Made by a program: the position numbers and the translations under genes
The notes under the pieces: generated by a model
The model's input: the letters and a program-made list of their open reading frames with translations, nothing else
Databases searched by the model: none
What the model was told of the DNA's origin: nothing
Shown: piece after piece, positions 36,844 to 49,717 of the stretch
How positions within the stretch are numbered: the first letter of the stretch is position 1
Layout: every line of letters begins with the position of its first letter
Source of the DNA: Mangifera indica
Lineage: Eukaryota > Streptophyta > Magnoliopsida > Sapindales > Anacardiaceae
Assembly (NCBI RefSeq): GCF_011075055.1
Contig: NC_058155.1
Coordinates: 2,592,001-2,656,000 of the forward strand
Reading direction: 5' to 3'
DNA: 64,000 nt

Positions 36844-37199
36844 GTTAAAAAAGGGAAATTATATTAAATATCCATTTTACCTTTTTATTAACAAAAATGC
36901 TTATTCTTTCTATTTTTAAGCAAAAATGCCCATTTTTCCTATTTCTAAGCAAAAATACCCTAAAAGTTTTTAAAATACGAAAATTACCCTTCACCACACT
37001 ATATAAACCCTTTCACTCTTACTCTTATTACACATACTTCTCATATCATTAAAACACTTACTCTCACTTTCATTTTTACTCAATATCAATTACTACAAGT
37101 TCGTTCGGAAGAAAGAAGTTTGTATTTTTGAATTCGTATTGAAAAAAATCAATTCGTGAAAAAAAGGTATTTATACGAATCTTAAGTCAAAACTTAATT

Positions 37200-39335
37200 T
37201 TATTTGTTAAATCTAGTCTTTATGTCATGTAAATGGGGTATTTGAATATTACATAATAATTTAAGGGTTAAATGAAATGTTAGAAAAATATGGAGGGCAT
37301 TTGATATTACAAAATATATAAAGGATTTAAATAACATGTTAAGAATAGATAGACATATTTTGATACAAGACAACATATAAGGGGTTAAATAAAGTGTTAG
37401 ATAATTATGAGAGTCAAATGAAAAGTTATAAAAATATGAGGAACATTGTAAGAACATTATAAATGAAATGTTAGAAATAGATAGATGCATTTTGATATGA
37501 GACAACATACAAGGGTGTTAAATGAAATGTTAGATAATTATAGGCGTAAAATAAAATTGGCCAAACGACTATTTCCCACCCAAACTATGCTGAATTCTCA
37601 AAGTTTCCCCCATTAACTATGGAAATATTGTTTACCCACCCATGGTCTGTTAAATTTAACGAACCCTAACCCTTGAAAATTTAATCTCATTTCCCCCCTA
37701 AAAGTTTAAAAACTAACATTTGTTCCCTAAATAAGTTTGAAAAGATCGCATTCCCCCCCTAGGGTTTAGTTTCAAAACCTGTTCACTTTCTCTGGTGCCA
37801 TCGCCGACCGTCTCTCCCTCCCGACAGTTTCTATTCCATCGACGACCCCCTTCAACTCCACCTTAACCCATATGATGCAGAGGGACATCGTCTAAGAAGA
37901 CGATCGTCTTCCCAGAGGACGACGAGTTATCTCGTCTTCGTCTGGGAAGACGATCATCTTCATCGTCTAGGAAATCAATTTCTCTTCCCAAACGTCGTCT
38001 CTCGACGTCGGATGGGTTGGGATGGAGTTGAGAGGGGTCATCGATGGAAGAGAAACCGTCAGGAGAGAGAGACGACCGGCGATGGTGTCGGAGAAAGTGA
38101 AGGGGTTTGGAAACTAAACCCTAGGGGGGAAATATGATTTTTTCAAACTTGGTTTAGGGGAGAAAAGTTAGTTTTTTAAATTTAGGGGGGGAAATGAAAT
38201 CATATTTAAGTTTATTTTTAATATTAAATATAAAATAACGATTTTACCCTTACTGCTATTAATTTTTACTGCTCATGGGAGGGTAAACGGTATTTTCATA
38301 GTTAATGGGGGAAACTTTGAGAATTCATCATAGTTTGGGTGGGAAATAGTCTTATGACCAATAAAATATTAAAAAAATATAGGGGTATTTTGATATTACA
38401 TAATATATGAAGGCTTTAAATAACATCTTAAGAATAGATAGATGTATTTTGATACAAGACAATATACAAGGGTGTTAAATGAAAGGTTAGTAATTATAGG
38501 GTGTTAAATGAAAGGTTAGTAATTATAGGGAGTTAAATGAAATGTTAGAAAAGTATGGGGGTATTTTGATATTACATAATATATAAAGGATTTAAATAAC
38601 ATGTTAAGAATAGATAGATGCATTTTGATACAAGACAACATACAAAGATGTTAAATGAAATGTTAGATAATTATAGCGGGATAAATAAAATTTAGAAAAA
38701 AATATGGGGGTATTTTGATATTACATAATATATGAAGGATTTAAATAATATGTTAAGAATAGATAGATGTATTTTAATACAAGACAACATACGAGGGCAT
38801 TAAAAAAAGGTTAGATAAGTATGAGGGGCTAAATGAAATGTTACAAAAATATACGGCTATATTGATATTACACAATAGATGAAGGATTTAAATAATATGT
38901 TATGAATAGATAGACGCATTTTGATACAAGACAACATGCAATGGTGTTAATGAAATGTTAAATAATTATAGGGGGAAAATGAAATGTTAAAAAAAATATA
39001 GGGGTATTTTGATATTAAACATTTAAGACGGTTTTAACTGATATGCTAATAATAGATAGATGCATTTTCATGCAAGATAACATACAAAGGTATAAAATTA
39101 AAGGTTAGATAATTATGGAGGTAAATAAAATGTTTAAAAAATATGGGGTTATTTTGATATTAAACATTGTAAAAACGTTTTAAATGAAATGTTAAAAATA
39201 GATAGATGCATTCTGATACAAGATAACATACAAAGGGTGTTAAAAAATGTTAGATAATTATAAAGGGTTAAATAAAATATTAAAAAAATATAAGGGGTAT
39301 TTTGATATTAATCATTGTAAGACTATTTTAAATGA
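37200..39335. repeat. Left subterminal array of M2, unit about 147 bp
   Basis: A unit containing gatagatgcattttgatacaagac and ggtattttgatattacataat repeats across the region. Landmark positions 38627, 38776, 38923, 39069 and 39215 give spacings of 149, 147, 146 and 146 bases. Units at 37360-37500 are more irregular (132). About ten copies in all, interrupted by the foldback element. One diverged unit is present in E1 near 8760-8840. Confidence 0.85.
37559..38359. mobile_element. Foldback (hairpin) MULE-type element, 801 bp
   Basis: Inverted arms extend over almost the whole length around a centre near 37920-37960. The left end GGCCAAACGACTATTTCCCA mirrors the complement of the right end GGTCATAAGACTATTTCCCA, and the symmetry continues through ctctggtgccatcgccgacc and ccatcgacgaccccc. 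Flanks AATAAAATT (37550-37558) and AATAAAATA (38360-38368) are a 9-bp duplication with one change. The core is unusually GC-rich with gacgatcgtctt-type motifs. No coding sequence. Confidence 0.88.
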
Positions 39336-39399
39336 TTATTGTGGATTTTTTGTTATATATGATTAATTTTTTTCCAAAAATTTGTCATTGTAGGATTGA

Positions 39400-42040
39400 T
39401 AATTAAAATAGCTGGTTATGCATCAGTTCGTTACCAAGGAGAATGGATTCAAGGTGATGACAACACAATAAAATATGTTAGAGGATCTAAACTATTGATT
39501 AAAATTACTTCTAGAACAATATTTGAGGGATTTATTTAGCTTTTGAAGGAGTTTTGCAGTCTTGATCTAATAAAAAAACTACCTTCAACTATCGATAAAG
39601 CCAAGAAAAATTGAGTTCGATTGCCTCATACAAATCCAAAATGATGAAGATATCCAAGGTCTTATTGATATGTCTCAATACTTATAGGAATGTATTTTTA
39701 TTTTTGTTATTGAATGACAAGAGGAAGAAGAAGAAGAAGAAGAAGAAGAAGAAGAAGAAATTAGTGGAGTAAAAAAAGAATATTATTTGGAAAACTTGAT
39801 TGATTTCAGTAATGATGCATTGTACATTGCAAACTCATGGGCTCATGGAGAGAAAGATAGAGTTCCCGACTGAGGTGACTTTGATGAAAATGACATGTTT
39901 GATATTCCTTTTGAAGAGGTAGAACTAAGCATAAGCCACATGTTACTAAAGGTATAAACAGTTTATAGTTTGAAGATCCTATTTTGGGTGGTGAAATTTA
40001 TTCTGGGCTATTTTTTGACAATATCCCCACTGATTTGTTTAGGTGGCTTCCTAATTTTCTCTACAGCCATTAACATCATCAGGTGGTATAAGATAAATCA
40101 GAGAGGAGAATGCTGTAAAGCTTAGTGATATTTTTCATAATAAAAAACAATTAAAAGATATTGTGAAGCAATTTGCCTTACTTAAAGTATTTTAACATAG
40201 GGTAAGAAGTCTGACAAGGGGCGATGGAATATTAAGTGCGAGACTGAAAACTATGAGTGGTATATTTCTACATCCAAATCCAAATTCGGTGAAGTGTTTC
40301 AAATCAGTCAAATGAATCCAACCTACACATGTTCAGGTTATCAAATAATGCCATATCACTGATAAGGTGGGGCCCGAGCCTTACGTTAATTAATGAGGTC
40401 AAAGTTTATGTTAATTAATTGAATTTATCAGTCTAAAGAAATAATTATGGATATCATCGACAAGTATAAAATTGGCATTTCATATTCATAGACTTGCCAG
40501 ACAAGAAATTAGGCTTTAAATTCACTGAGGGGCTTACCGAAAGAATCATTTATGCTTTTACCAGATTATTGCTATAATTTACAATGTACTAATCTGGGAA
40601 CCATTACCGCTATTGAAACAGACGATGACCATCAATTTAAGTATTTTTTCATGGCATTAGGATGTTTCGTTCGTGCTTTTAGAGAATATCTTCAACCTGT
40701 TATTTGCATTGACGTTATTTTCCTTAAAGGTCAATATCTCAATCATTTATTCTTTGCAGTCGGCCTAGATGGTAATAAGTAGATATACCCCATCAGTTTT
40801 GGTAATAGTAAAAAAGAAGATCATAACACGTGGTGTTAGTTTCTCATGAAGATTAAAGAATGCATTCATGACATCCCCGAGTGGGCGATAATCTCGAATC
40901 GACATCATGTTATATACTTTATAATAGCTGAAGTTTTTCTAGATGTTCACCATAGATGTTGTTATCATCACCTTCTATGTACCATGTGGGCAAAGTACAA
41001 ATGAGACTCAAAGGTAACATGTTTAGACATGTATAAAATTTTTATTCTATTTAACATTTTTATAAATTTTGATCATAAAGTTCTCATATTATTTATTACC
41101 TTGCTAGTTGCGGTGCATATTGGAAAGTCACAAAATCATATACAAAAGTAGATTTTGAGGCTATGATGCGATCTCTTGATACGATGAACCCTCAAGCTAG
41201 GGCTTATCTATATGAGATCAGATTTAAGTGATGAAGCATAGCATACTTTCCAAGGCATTGATATAACATAATGACAATTAATATTGTGGAGTCATTTAAC
41301 ACCCTTGTTAGACATGCACGGTGTCTACCTATCACGATGCTTGTCGAGTTCATTTGTGGCACCTTGCAGCAATAGTTTTACGAGAGAAGAAACCATGTAA
41401 TGACATACCCAATTGGTAATAACTATGTATTTGAGCATGCATTTCTTCTCTTACGTTTGTTATTAACATATGTGTTGTTAATATTTTTTCAAAATACAGA
41501 TAAATGCCCTAACTTTGTCACCCTTTGGATGAAGGAGAAGATCAGTCATCATCTATCAAAGTCTGCACGCTTAGAAGTTCGGCCAATTATATCTCTTCAG
41601 CATCAGGTTATTGGTTTTAGTGGATACATGGGCATTGTGGACTTCAATGAAATGTCCTGTACGTGTAGAAAGTTTCAGCTTTCATGAATTCCATGCAAGC
41701 ACATTATGTTGTTAGAAGACATATGAGGCTCACAAATGTCAATGCATGAGTTCATCTATACTTTTGCACCAAGTTCTATCGTGCAATATATGGGGAACTT
41801 GTCAATTCTCTTGGAAACCAATCAGAATGGTTGCATGCACCAAAAGAAAGAGTTATCCTGCCCCTATGCTCGATAGTGGTCATCCGAGTCGTCCTTCACA
41901 AGGGGAAAATGTTACACCCACGATTTACAGTCATTGTAAGGAACCAAAACATGTCCAAACCCAATGTAAAAGCCCAACACCAATCCTGAGCTCTTTCCTA
42001 CAGTGTTCATCCAAAAAAGGTAAAAGATTGAGATTTTGAC
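39400..42040 (+). pseudogene. M2 MuDR-type transposase remnant
   Basis: Fragments in order: YQGEWIQGDDNTIKYV (N-terminal region), a Glu-rich run coded by the GAA repeat at 39720-39760, MDIIDKYKIGISYS (near 40450), and the DDE core FKYFFMALGCFVRAFREYL..VICIDVIFLKG, where the first Asp is at 40711-40713. DGNK-stop-IYPISFGN follows. The second catalytic Asp of the family (ISDRH) is Asn here (AAT, 40897-40899). A SWIM finger CTCRKFQLS-stop-IPCKH is at 41655-41712. Multiple stops and frameshifts are present. Family knowledge: MULE transposases cut and re-insert elements with about 9-bp target duplications. Confidence 0.83.
39720..39762 (+). repeat. GAA microsatellite in transposase coding sequence
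   Basis: About 13 GAA/GAG triplets. In the transposase frame they code for a Glu run inside an acidic stretch that precedes EYYLENLIDFSNDALY. Confidence 0.9.
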
Positions 42041-42540
42041 AAGCTTCTGTTTAGTTTCATTACTTCTATGAGTCATAACTGTTGTTCAATTTATATGTAA
42101 TTAGTCTGAATAATTTCTTCATTTCATATTTGTTACAATGAGCATTATTCTTGCAATTATTATAATTAACTTTTCATGATTTGATTAATGTATGTTTTAC
42201 TTGTATATAAAGCTGAACTTATAAAAATCAGTAAATTATGTCATTAAACCTGAACTACCTTAAATAAACAATAATGATATTAATGTTGAAAATATTTTTT
42301 GAGTATTTCATTGATACCATAATTTAAAGTTAATAACATCACTTTAATCTCATATAATTATTTCCATGACAAAATTATTTAAAAAATGGAATCAAATGCA
42401 TATCCATATATAATGAGAGATAAGGTATATCATACACATAAACACATAGAATAAATATATATGTAACAACATCCATATTGAATCAATATACAATGATCGG
42501 ACTAAATATACATTCATGATCTATTCGATACAGTGGAAAA
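42041..42540. other. Gap between the convergent M2 genes
   Basis: AT-rich. Holds the 3' flanks of the two convergent M2 genes and no recognisable coding sequence or repeat. Confidence 0.5.
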
Positions 42541-43559
42541 ACAACTAAGATGTTAAACGACTCTCAGGGAAAATCGACGCTTTGTGACAATGCCAAACAT
42601 TCAATAAAACATAACATAAACATGCCACAATCATCGGAGCTTTCGCCTTGCTAGTGGAGACCCTTTGCTCAATGTAACACTAGGGGATCATGTCGTGGTG
42701 TAAACCTAGAAGCTGTCCAAAAAATCGTCGCCCTTAATAATGCCAATATGAATGTCATGTATGGTCGAGACACCTTATATTCCTTGAGTATGATAACTCA
42801 GAGTCGTATACTGTAATCGACCAATCACGAAAATCTATAACTCTAGCTACCCAATATGCGTAGTCGAAGTTTGTAGGGATGAAAACCTACAAACAATAAG
42901 AAATTAGAATGGTTACACGTGTAGATTATAAATTAATTCAACTTAAATTATAATGAAAATACTGTTATGCTATATCATATCGACCAGCCCCCATGGTTTG
43001 TAAAACAATCCCAAGGTATAATTTACCTCAACCATCTTCGTGAAGAGCTGAGGGGAACCGATACTCCTTTATTGGTGTGGTCTACCAACTATAAGAGGTC
43101 ATCTGGACATGTCCTACGAAGAAGATGTGGGCAATCGTCCAATGCTATGAAACAATGGTATGGTAATCATCCTGGCGTTGACGTAATATAGCCAAAAAGG
43201 AATCAACATACTGAAATAGTATAAAAAACTTGAATTGTGTTAGTTATTCACGAATATGTAAAACTTTTAACCTGATTATATAATATACATAACTTACATC
43301 GTTGATTAACCACTCCCACAGCTCCACCACAATCTGTCAAAAACTGTCTTTTGACTTTGATTTGATGAAGTAAACATCATGTTTATCAGATGCCACAACT
43401 CTAGTGTACCACGCTAGGAAAAATTCCTTATACTCTTCGACAAAGGATGGAATGGTTCGGAGTTGTCATTTCACCTTTACTTTGATTCGATTTGTATACG
43501 AGGTATAAATGAGTGGACCCTTTCGAATGATCCGACCGTGTGTTGTACGAACCAACTAT

Positions 43560-44560
43560 AAGTACATACAACTGATAATTAAATGATATAACCCTTACTA
43601 ATCAATCTAATAAGAACTATAACAATCTATTGGAATCTTGCCCAAAGATCTATCTAGCATAAACCAAAAGAATTAAAACCCTTTCATTATCTAACAACAA
43701 AGAACTCTAATTATCAAAGAAAGAATTCACAACTTTCTCAAGAAGTGAATTCAAAGAAAACTCTCACAAGAACTTTGGAGAAATTCAAAATTTTGATTAG
43801 AATCAAGGCTGCCCATAATCTTGAGTTTAATACATATATATATGTTGCTTCTAACCCTAAAAAACTAAACAAATCCTTTAAAAAAAAGGATAATAACAAC
43901 TCATGACAACTAAGTACTTTCCTAATTAAACTAGGATAACAATTAGATAATAACTAAACAAGCTTTCCTAATTAAACTAGCATACCAATTAAATATCTTT
44001 CCTAATTAAACTAGAATAACAATTAGATAATAACTAAACAAGCTTTCCTAATTAAACTAGGATGCTAACTAGATAATAACTAATAACAAAAGGGCTAGTC
44101 GAATTGATGTGACTTGGGCTTCCATATGCATATTCGGCTAAGTATGAAATTTGGCCTTTGGAATAATGCCCAACATATGCTCATTGCTGCCCTTAGACCA
44201 ATTCATGTATTTGGACTCCTTGTGTTAAAGTAAGCTCTTTTAATTCTTCAAATTGAATTAAATGCACAAGCCTTGAACTAAACTCCATGCTTGTCATGTC
44301 GTTGCCCCTGAGTTGACCTTTGACTTCGCTCGGACTCTTCCCCATAAGCTCCAAATGACTTTGAACTAGCCCAATGATTGCTGCTTTCATCTTCTTGGCT
44401 CTTGCTCATGTAATTGGGCCTCCATCATAGCTCAATGGATCCAAATTCTTCATGTTTTGAAGTAGAATTCGAACCTCCATCGTTATGCTTCCCCATGTAT
44501 GAATTTGGTAAAGTTATCCCTTGATCATTCGCATCATGAAACCCTTTAACTTAAGTAAAA
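43560..44560 (-). mobile_element. Retroelement-like insertion in the M2 peptidase gene
   Basis: This segment interrupts the peptidase gene between two coding blocks. On the minus strand it has GGPITRARAKKMKAAIIGL near 44420-44370, a motif seen in some Gypsy-type polyproteins, followed by LTR-like non-coding sequence from TGTTGGGCATTATTCC (44172 downward) with a TATA-like atatatatatgtatt. Boundaries and target duplication were not found, so this may be a gag-LTR fragment or a non-autonomous element. Confidence 0.4.
43916..44090. repeat. Short direct repeats (ctttcctaattaaactag)
   Basis: The motif tttcctaattaaactag followed by gataacaattagataataac recurs four times with alternating longer and shorter spacers, inside the retroelement-like insertion. 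Confidence 0.8.
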
Positions 44561-47199
44561 ATTACAAATTAATCGATTAATGTTACCTTATCCATGTTTG
44601 CCGGAGGAGATTTGACTGGAGAATCCTCTATTGTAGTCAAGTCAACCATGCATACCCTCTGACGGACTGCAAAAGACTAATTTTGAAATTATCACTGATT
44701 AGTATATATGAAATTTTATATACTAATTATAATGGATATACCTCAACTTGGTTTGCATCGAAAACATCTTCTTGTAAGTCTTCCCCCTATGAACTAATAT
44801 TCATTGCCCTTTTGCTGGAGCTGGGAATATCAGCAAATAACAACAACTGCTCATCCTGAAAAGGAGACAAAACATGTTTAAATAAACATAATAATTGGAA
44901 AGACAAACTGATCAATGACATTTCATAAAAAAAACACTACCTCTATGGGTAGAACTCTTGATCGATAATGCCTCAAGGGTAGTAACCTATACGAATGAAA
45001 AGAACAAAATGATAAATGATATTTCATATAAAGTATAATAACTACAATAATTTTCATACCTTAGGTGGGGGATCTGAAGCAATTGAAGGTTCGACCGAAA
45101 CACCTTCATGAGCAAGACCTTATATGAATATATAAAAAGAATTAATCAATGAAAATTAATTAAAAAATATAGTGACAACGATAAATGACATACCTTAGAT
45201 CGAAGAGGTGATGTAACATAAGGGCCAACCGATAACCTCCTCGTAGTGATTACCCTAGGGTAATAGTGATAATAACTTGATTAGTGGCATTTCACATAAA
45301 ACATAATAAAAAAATAGTAACAACATTTAACATTAAATATCTCTAAGAAATAATATATAGATCTCATATGGCTGATGGGATGGTATTGACCTGTTAATGG
45401 GGAAGATTGTCTAGATACTGTCATGCGTACCTTATACGTAGTTAATATAGTTGTTAGAGTAACAACGAAATACAATTTTTATAAGGAATAAATGAGATGT
45501 GGTTTTAGAACCTGATTGACTAAAGCTGGACATGTACGTGTGACGATTTTCTCCAAACGAGTCAAATGATCCTCTAATCCAGTCATCTGAAAGGATACAT
45601 TGTCGAGTAATTAAGTCATCTATGAAGACACCTCGTTACGAAAATAAGAAATCTCACGTAAAATCATAATACCTCAGTGTGCTAATGCAACATCTGCTAT
45701 GGATAGATTGGGTGATACAAACGAGGGACACTTCTTTATGACAGGATGGGTAGCATAATCCTTAACCCCAGAAAGGTCTGCAGTCTTAACCACTAGGCTA
45801 TGAACTACAAGGGGAAATGGAGACTGCCCCATAATAAGGGGTTGAGGAGGCTCCTCAAGTGTCCTAAGAGTATCAATAGGTATATCTATGGGTTGCGTGA
45901 CTAGAGAAGCCTCATCTCTTGTTAGGGGAGGCATCAAAGACGATGAGGAGGAATGTGCATCCGACATATTATTGTACTCACAGATGTTTGTGTACCATGA
46001 TAGAGCCTCTTCAATTGGTGATGGACAAAGCGAGAATGTGACATCATCTTATTCATGAAGATATATAACTCAAAATAATTACAATATTCAATGAATTAAT
46101 TGACTAACTGATTAATGATTACATACTTGGTCACCAGTGAAAATAATGCCCATATGGTTCCAAGTAGGAATGTCTCGTGTACGCGACCTAAACACCCTTA
46201 GAGACGTATGAATATCAACCATATCAACCCAATCAAACATAGTGTCTAGCGTCTCATATATATAATACTACAATATAACCATTAATGATTAAAATAAATA
46301 AACTTGTATTTTTGTCGATTAATATATATAATCAATAAATTTAAACTTACCTGAAATGCAAAAGAAAATTCATAAAAGTTATATTTATGCATTTCAGGCA
46401 TTCATCCGAAGCGAACCCTATCACTTGCTTGTGACATCAACTCGTACGTCATCTGTCACATGGCAACACCCTAAGGATAAAAATTAAACCCATCCAGATG
46501 ATCAACCAACTGTAAGTATTCAACAAACATTTTCTTTCATCGATCATTCTCTAACACCATATGAAAACAACATAGTAAGGCTATCTTGATGGCTTTAATA
46601 TCGTCATACCCTCATGGCCAAGCCAAAAAAACACGCTCTATGTCATGGTACTACACTTTCAAACAGTCTCGACAGTATGTATCTCTAATCCTATATCTGG
46701 ATATATGGGGAATATGCGATGAAAGAGCAGTGAGTCGACTAAATGATAGCCTTGTCATCAATAAAAATTCAAACGGGTTGAATCTCACGTCAACCCTATT
46801 AACCTTAAACCATAACTCATCTTTGATGAAAGGCTGATATAGCTGTCGCAGGAGAAATGCATGAACTAACACTCCAGAAAATTTGATCTCGGGTAGACGA
46901 AGGACATGCCCAAAACATGTCCTCTCAAACAATTGAAATTGATCCAGGGTAAGTGTTGACTTAATTCAGGACAATGTGATGCATTGTGCACGACATATAA
47001 CCTCTGCTCGAAAGCGTCTGGACTCATCAGCGATTCGTAGCTTACCTTCGGCACATTTCCTTTTACAAGAAGTATCTTGCAAAAAATTTTGAAATCTTGT
47101 AAGACATAAAAAAAAAAAGATATGTAAACAAATGTAGAAATGACAAATAAAAAACATAGAAAGATAGAAAATAGAAAAAAATGAAAAAAATGAAAAAAA

Positions 47200-48480
47200 A
47201 ATTTGAAAAACAAAACTAAAATTCGAATTCTATACGTTCAAATACCTTAGAATGTCAACAATTGAAAAATCAATCAAAAATCTGAAAAGCACGAGTCGAT
47301 ATACCTAAAATGGTGAAAATAAAAAAAACAAAACTGAAATTCAAATTCTATATGTTGAAATACTATAGAATGTTAACAATAAAAAAATCATTTGAAAATC
47401 TGAAAATACTAGTCAATACATCCTAAAACGGTGAAAATCAAAAAAATAGAATTGAAATTTGAATTGTATAAGTTGAAATACCCTTGAATGTTAATAATTA
47501 AAAAATCATTCGAAAATTTGAAAAATAGGAGTCAATTTATCCTAAAATGGTGAAAATTGAAAAAACGAAACTGAAATTCGAATTTTATACGTTGAAATAC
47601 CTTAAAATGTCAACAATCAAAAAATCATTTGAAAATCTAAAAATACGAGTCAATATGTCCAAAAATGATAAAATTAAAAAAAAAACTAAACTAAAATTCG
47701 AATTTTATATGTTAAAATACCCTAAAACATCAACAATCGAAAAATCATTCTAAAATCTGAAAAATACAAGTCGATCTATTAAAAAATGATGAAATTCAAA
47801 AAATAGAACTGAAATTCGAATTCTATACGTTGAAATACTCTGGAATATCAACAATAAAAAAATAGTTCAAAAATCTCAATAATCAAAGGTCTATCTATCC
47901 TAAAATGGCAAAAATCGAAAAAACATAATTGAAATTCAAATTCTATACGTTATTTCAATAATCAAAAAATCATTTGAAATTTTGAAAAATACGAGTCGAT
48001 ATATCGTAAAACGGCAAAAATCGAAAAGACGAAATTGAAATTCGAATTCTATATGTTTAAATACTATAGAATGTTAACAATCAAAAAATCGTTTGAAAAT
48101 TTGAAAAATACGAGCCAATTTATTCTAAAACGGCAAAAAAAAAACAAAATTGAAATTCGAATTTTATACGTTGAAATACCCTAGAATGTCAACAATCGAA
48201 AATCATTGGAAAATCTGATAAATATGAATTGATATATCCTAAAACAATGAAAATCGAAAAAACAAAACTGAAATTTGAATTTTATACGTTGAAATACCCT
48301 AGAATATCAACAATCAAAAAATTGTTCGAAAATCTGAAAAATACGAATTGATATATCCTAAAATAGTGAAATTTGAAAAAAGGAAACTGAAATTCGAAAG
48401 TATGAGTCGATATATCATAAAACGACGAAAATCAAGAAAATGAAACTAAAATTCAAAAATACAAGTCGATATATCCTATA
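47200..48480. repeat. Right subterminal array of M2, unit about 119 bp
   Basis: A unit containing tgaaattcgaattctatacg and aaaatctgaaaaatacgagt repeats about ten times. Landmark positions 47335, 47453, 47573, 47692, 47810, 47930, 48036, 48151 and 48269 give spacings of 118, 120, 119, 118, 120, 106, 115 and 118. E1 retains roughly one to two diverged units near 8840-9060. Confidence 0.88.
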
Positions 48481-49717
48481 AACGAAAAAACCAAAATATC
48501 GATTAAAAATTTTGTCATTACATCGTAAAATGTGTCAAAAAAGCACAAAAATAAAAAATCGAATGTCAAATTCGAAACTACATATCGAAAAATCCTAAAA
48601 CAAGAAAAACAGATATAAAATTCAAAAACTACACCTCGAAAAACCCTAAATGTGGAAAAAATCAATTTACCCCTTTATAAATTTTCTACTACGAATAAGT
48701 CCAGTATTTATTCCTTACCCGTTTAGCAATTTTCTAATCTCTTAGAGCCTCTGCAGTTTAAAAAAAAGTAAATTTCCCCTCAACCCACGGTTTTCATGGC
48801 ATTAGCCCACTGTTTCATGTAAAATTTCGCAAAGACCCCCAATAGACTAATCGCTCTTCCCCAGCTCCCTAATATTTTGAAAAAGCTACTTCCTCTCCAA
48901 ACCACAGTCAATCTCTCCTAACCATGGGAAAATTTCTCTTGCCCGTAGGATCCACTGTTCCCACGAACAGGAGTGTCAGCTATTCTAACCCATTTTCCAA
49001 CTCAAAAATCGTTGTTTTGCCTCCAATTTCAACACAATCAAATGTACATATTTTATAACACAAAACCCCTCAAGAAATTCAACTAAAACAACCAAGAATC
49101 AAAACATTTTATGTATTTTTCAAAATCAGAACCCTAAAATTTCAAACCTCAAAATCTCCCTCAAATCTCAATAACCTTAACAATAAATTGATTCAAACAA
49201 CAATAGGAAAGATGTACTAACTTTTTTTTGCCATTTTCGATCGTCGAAAACATGAAAATCGACAGAAATCACTTCGCCCATGTGATGGCTGTGGGAGACG
49301 CGAAATTCTTTGAATTTGTACAGTAAAACCGTGGGAAAATAACGAGAAAAATATGTAAAATTCTTGATTTACATATAGGGGCAGTTTGGTCATTTCACAA
49401 AAAGGATATTTTTGCTTAATCCTAATTATTTTGGATAATTTCACTTAGCCCCCTTTAATTTAAGGTACTTAAATAATTTTTTGTTAAAAAAATTGATAAA
49501 ATATTATTTTTAAATACTAAAGATATTTAAAATAAGTTTAATATTATTCATCACAATCACAATTATACTATTGTTACTTACAAATTTCATTGGTTGTAAT
49601 TGTTGATGGATAACACTTTGGTGAGTCTTTATTAGGGATGGTAATAGAGAGGGGATCACAATCCTTATCCTTTGCTCGTTTCTATCATGGGAATGAAAAG
49701 AATTCTTTGTCCCCTTT

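Larger units (their letters stand above)
42545..47065 (-). pseudogene. M2 DUF1985-like / Ulp1-type peptidase gene remnant
   Basis: From 5' to 3' on the minus strand: a DUF1985-like block (KFSGVLVHAFLLRQ, KDELWFKVNRVDVRFNPFEF; 46890-46740), a Ser/Pro-rich part (45967-45674), a heptad stretch MTGLEDHLTRLEKIV near 45570, several short exons (45300-44600), and a peptidase domain. The latter reads EEYKEFFLAWYTRVV (43440-43395), FYKPWGLVDM (near 42980), VFIPTNFDYAYWV with SITVYDSE, then SDDCGMFMLCFIECLALSQS. Cys is kept (TGT, 42629-42627) and Asp is kept (GAC, 42805-42803), but the His site is Tyr (TAT, 42856-42854). Stops elsewhere are few for such an old element. ULP-like genes in MULEs are known; the role is unproven. 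Confidence 0.8.
36853..49482. mobile_element. M2: 12.6-kb MULE with transposase and convergent DUF1985/Ulp1 gene
   Basis: Bounded by a perfect 9-bp duplication GTTAAAAAA (36844-36852 and 49483-49491). The left end is GGGAAATTATATTAAATATC. The right end, read as complement, is AAAAAATTATTTAAGTACC, matching the E1 terminus except that the outermost GGG has become AAA. Contents from left: ~147-bp array with a nested foldback element, transposase (+), intergenic gap, peptidase gene (-) with an inserted retroelement-like segment, ~119-bp array, and a conserved right end. Opposed transposase and ULP-like genes are a known MULE architecture. Both genes have stops and changed catalytic residues, so M2 is not autonomous now. 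Confidence 0.88.

Noticed and set aside
37200..39335. CRISPR-like array
   Set aside because: The sequence is eukaryotic, and the units are contiguous 147-bp tandem repeats, not short repeats separated by unique spacers.
44455..44480. tRNA-like ggttcgaattc on the minus strand
   Set aside because: No acceptor stem, D arm or anticodon arm can be drawn around it. It lies in the retroelement-like insertion.
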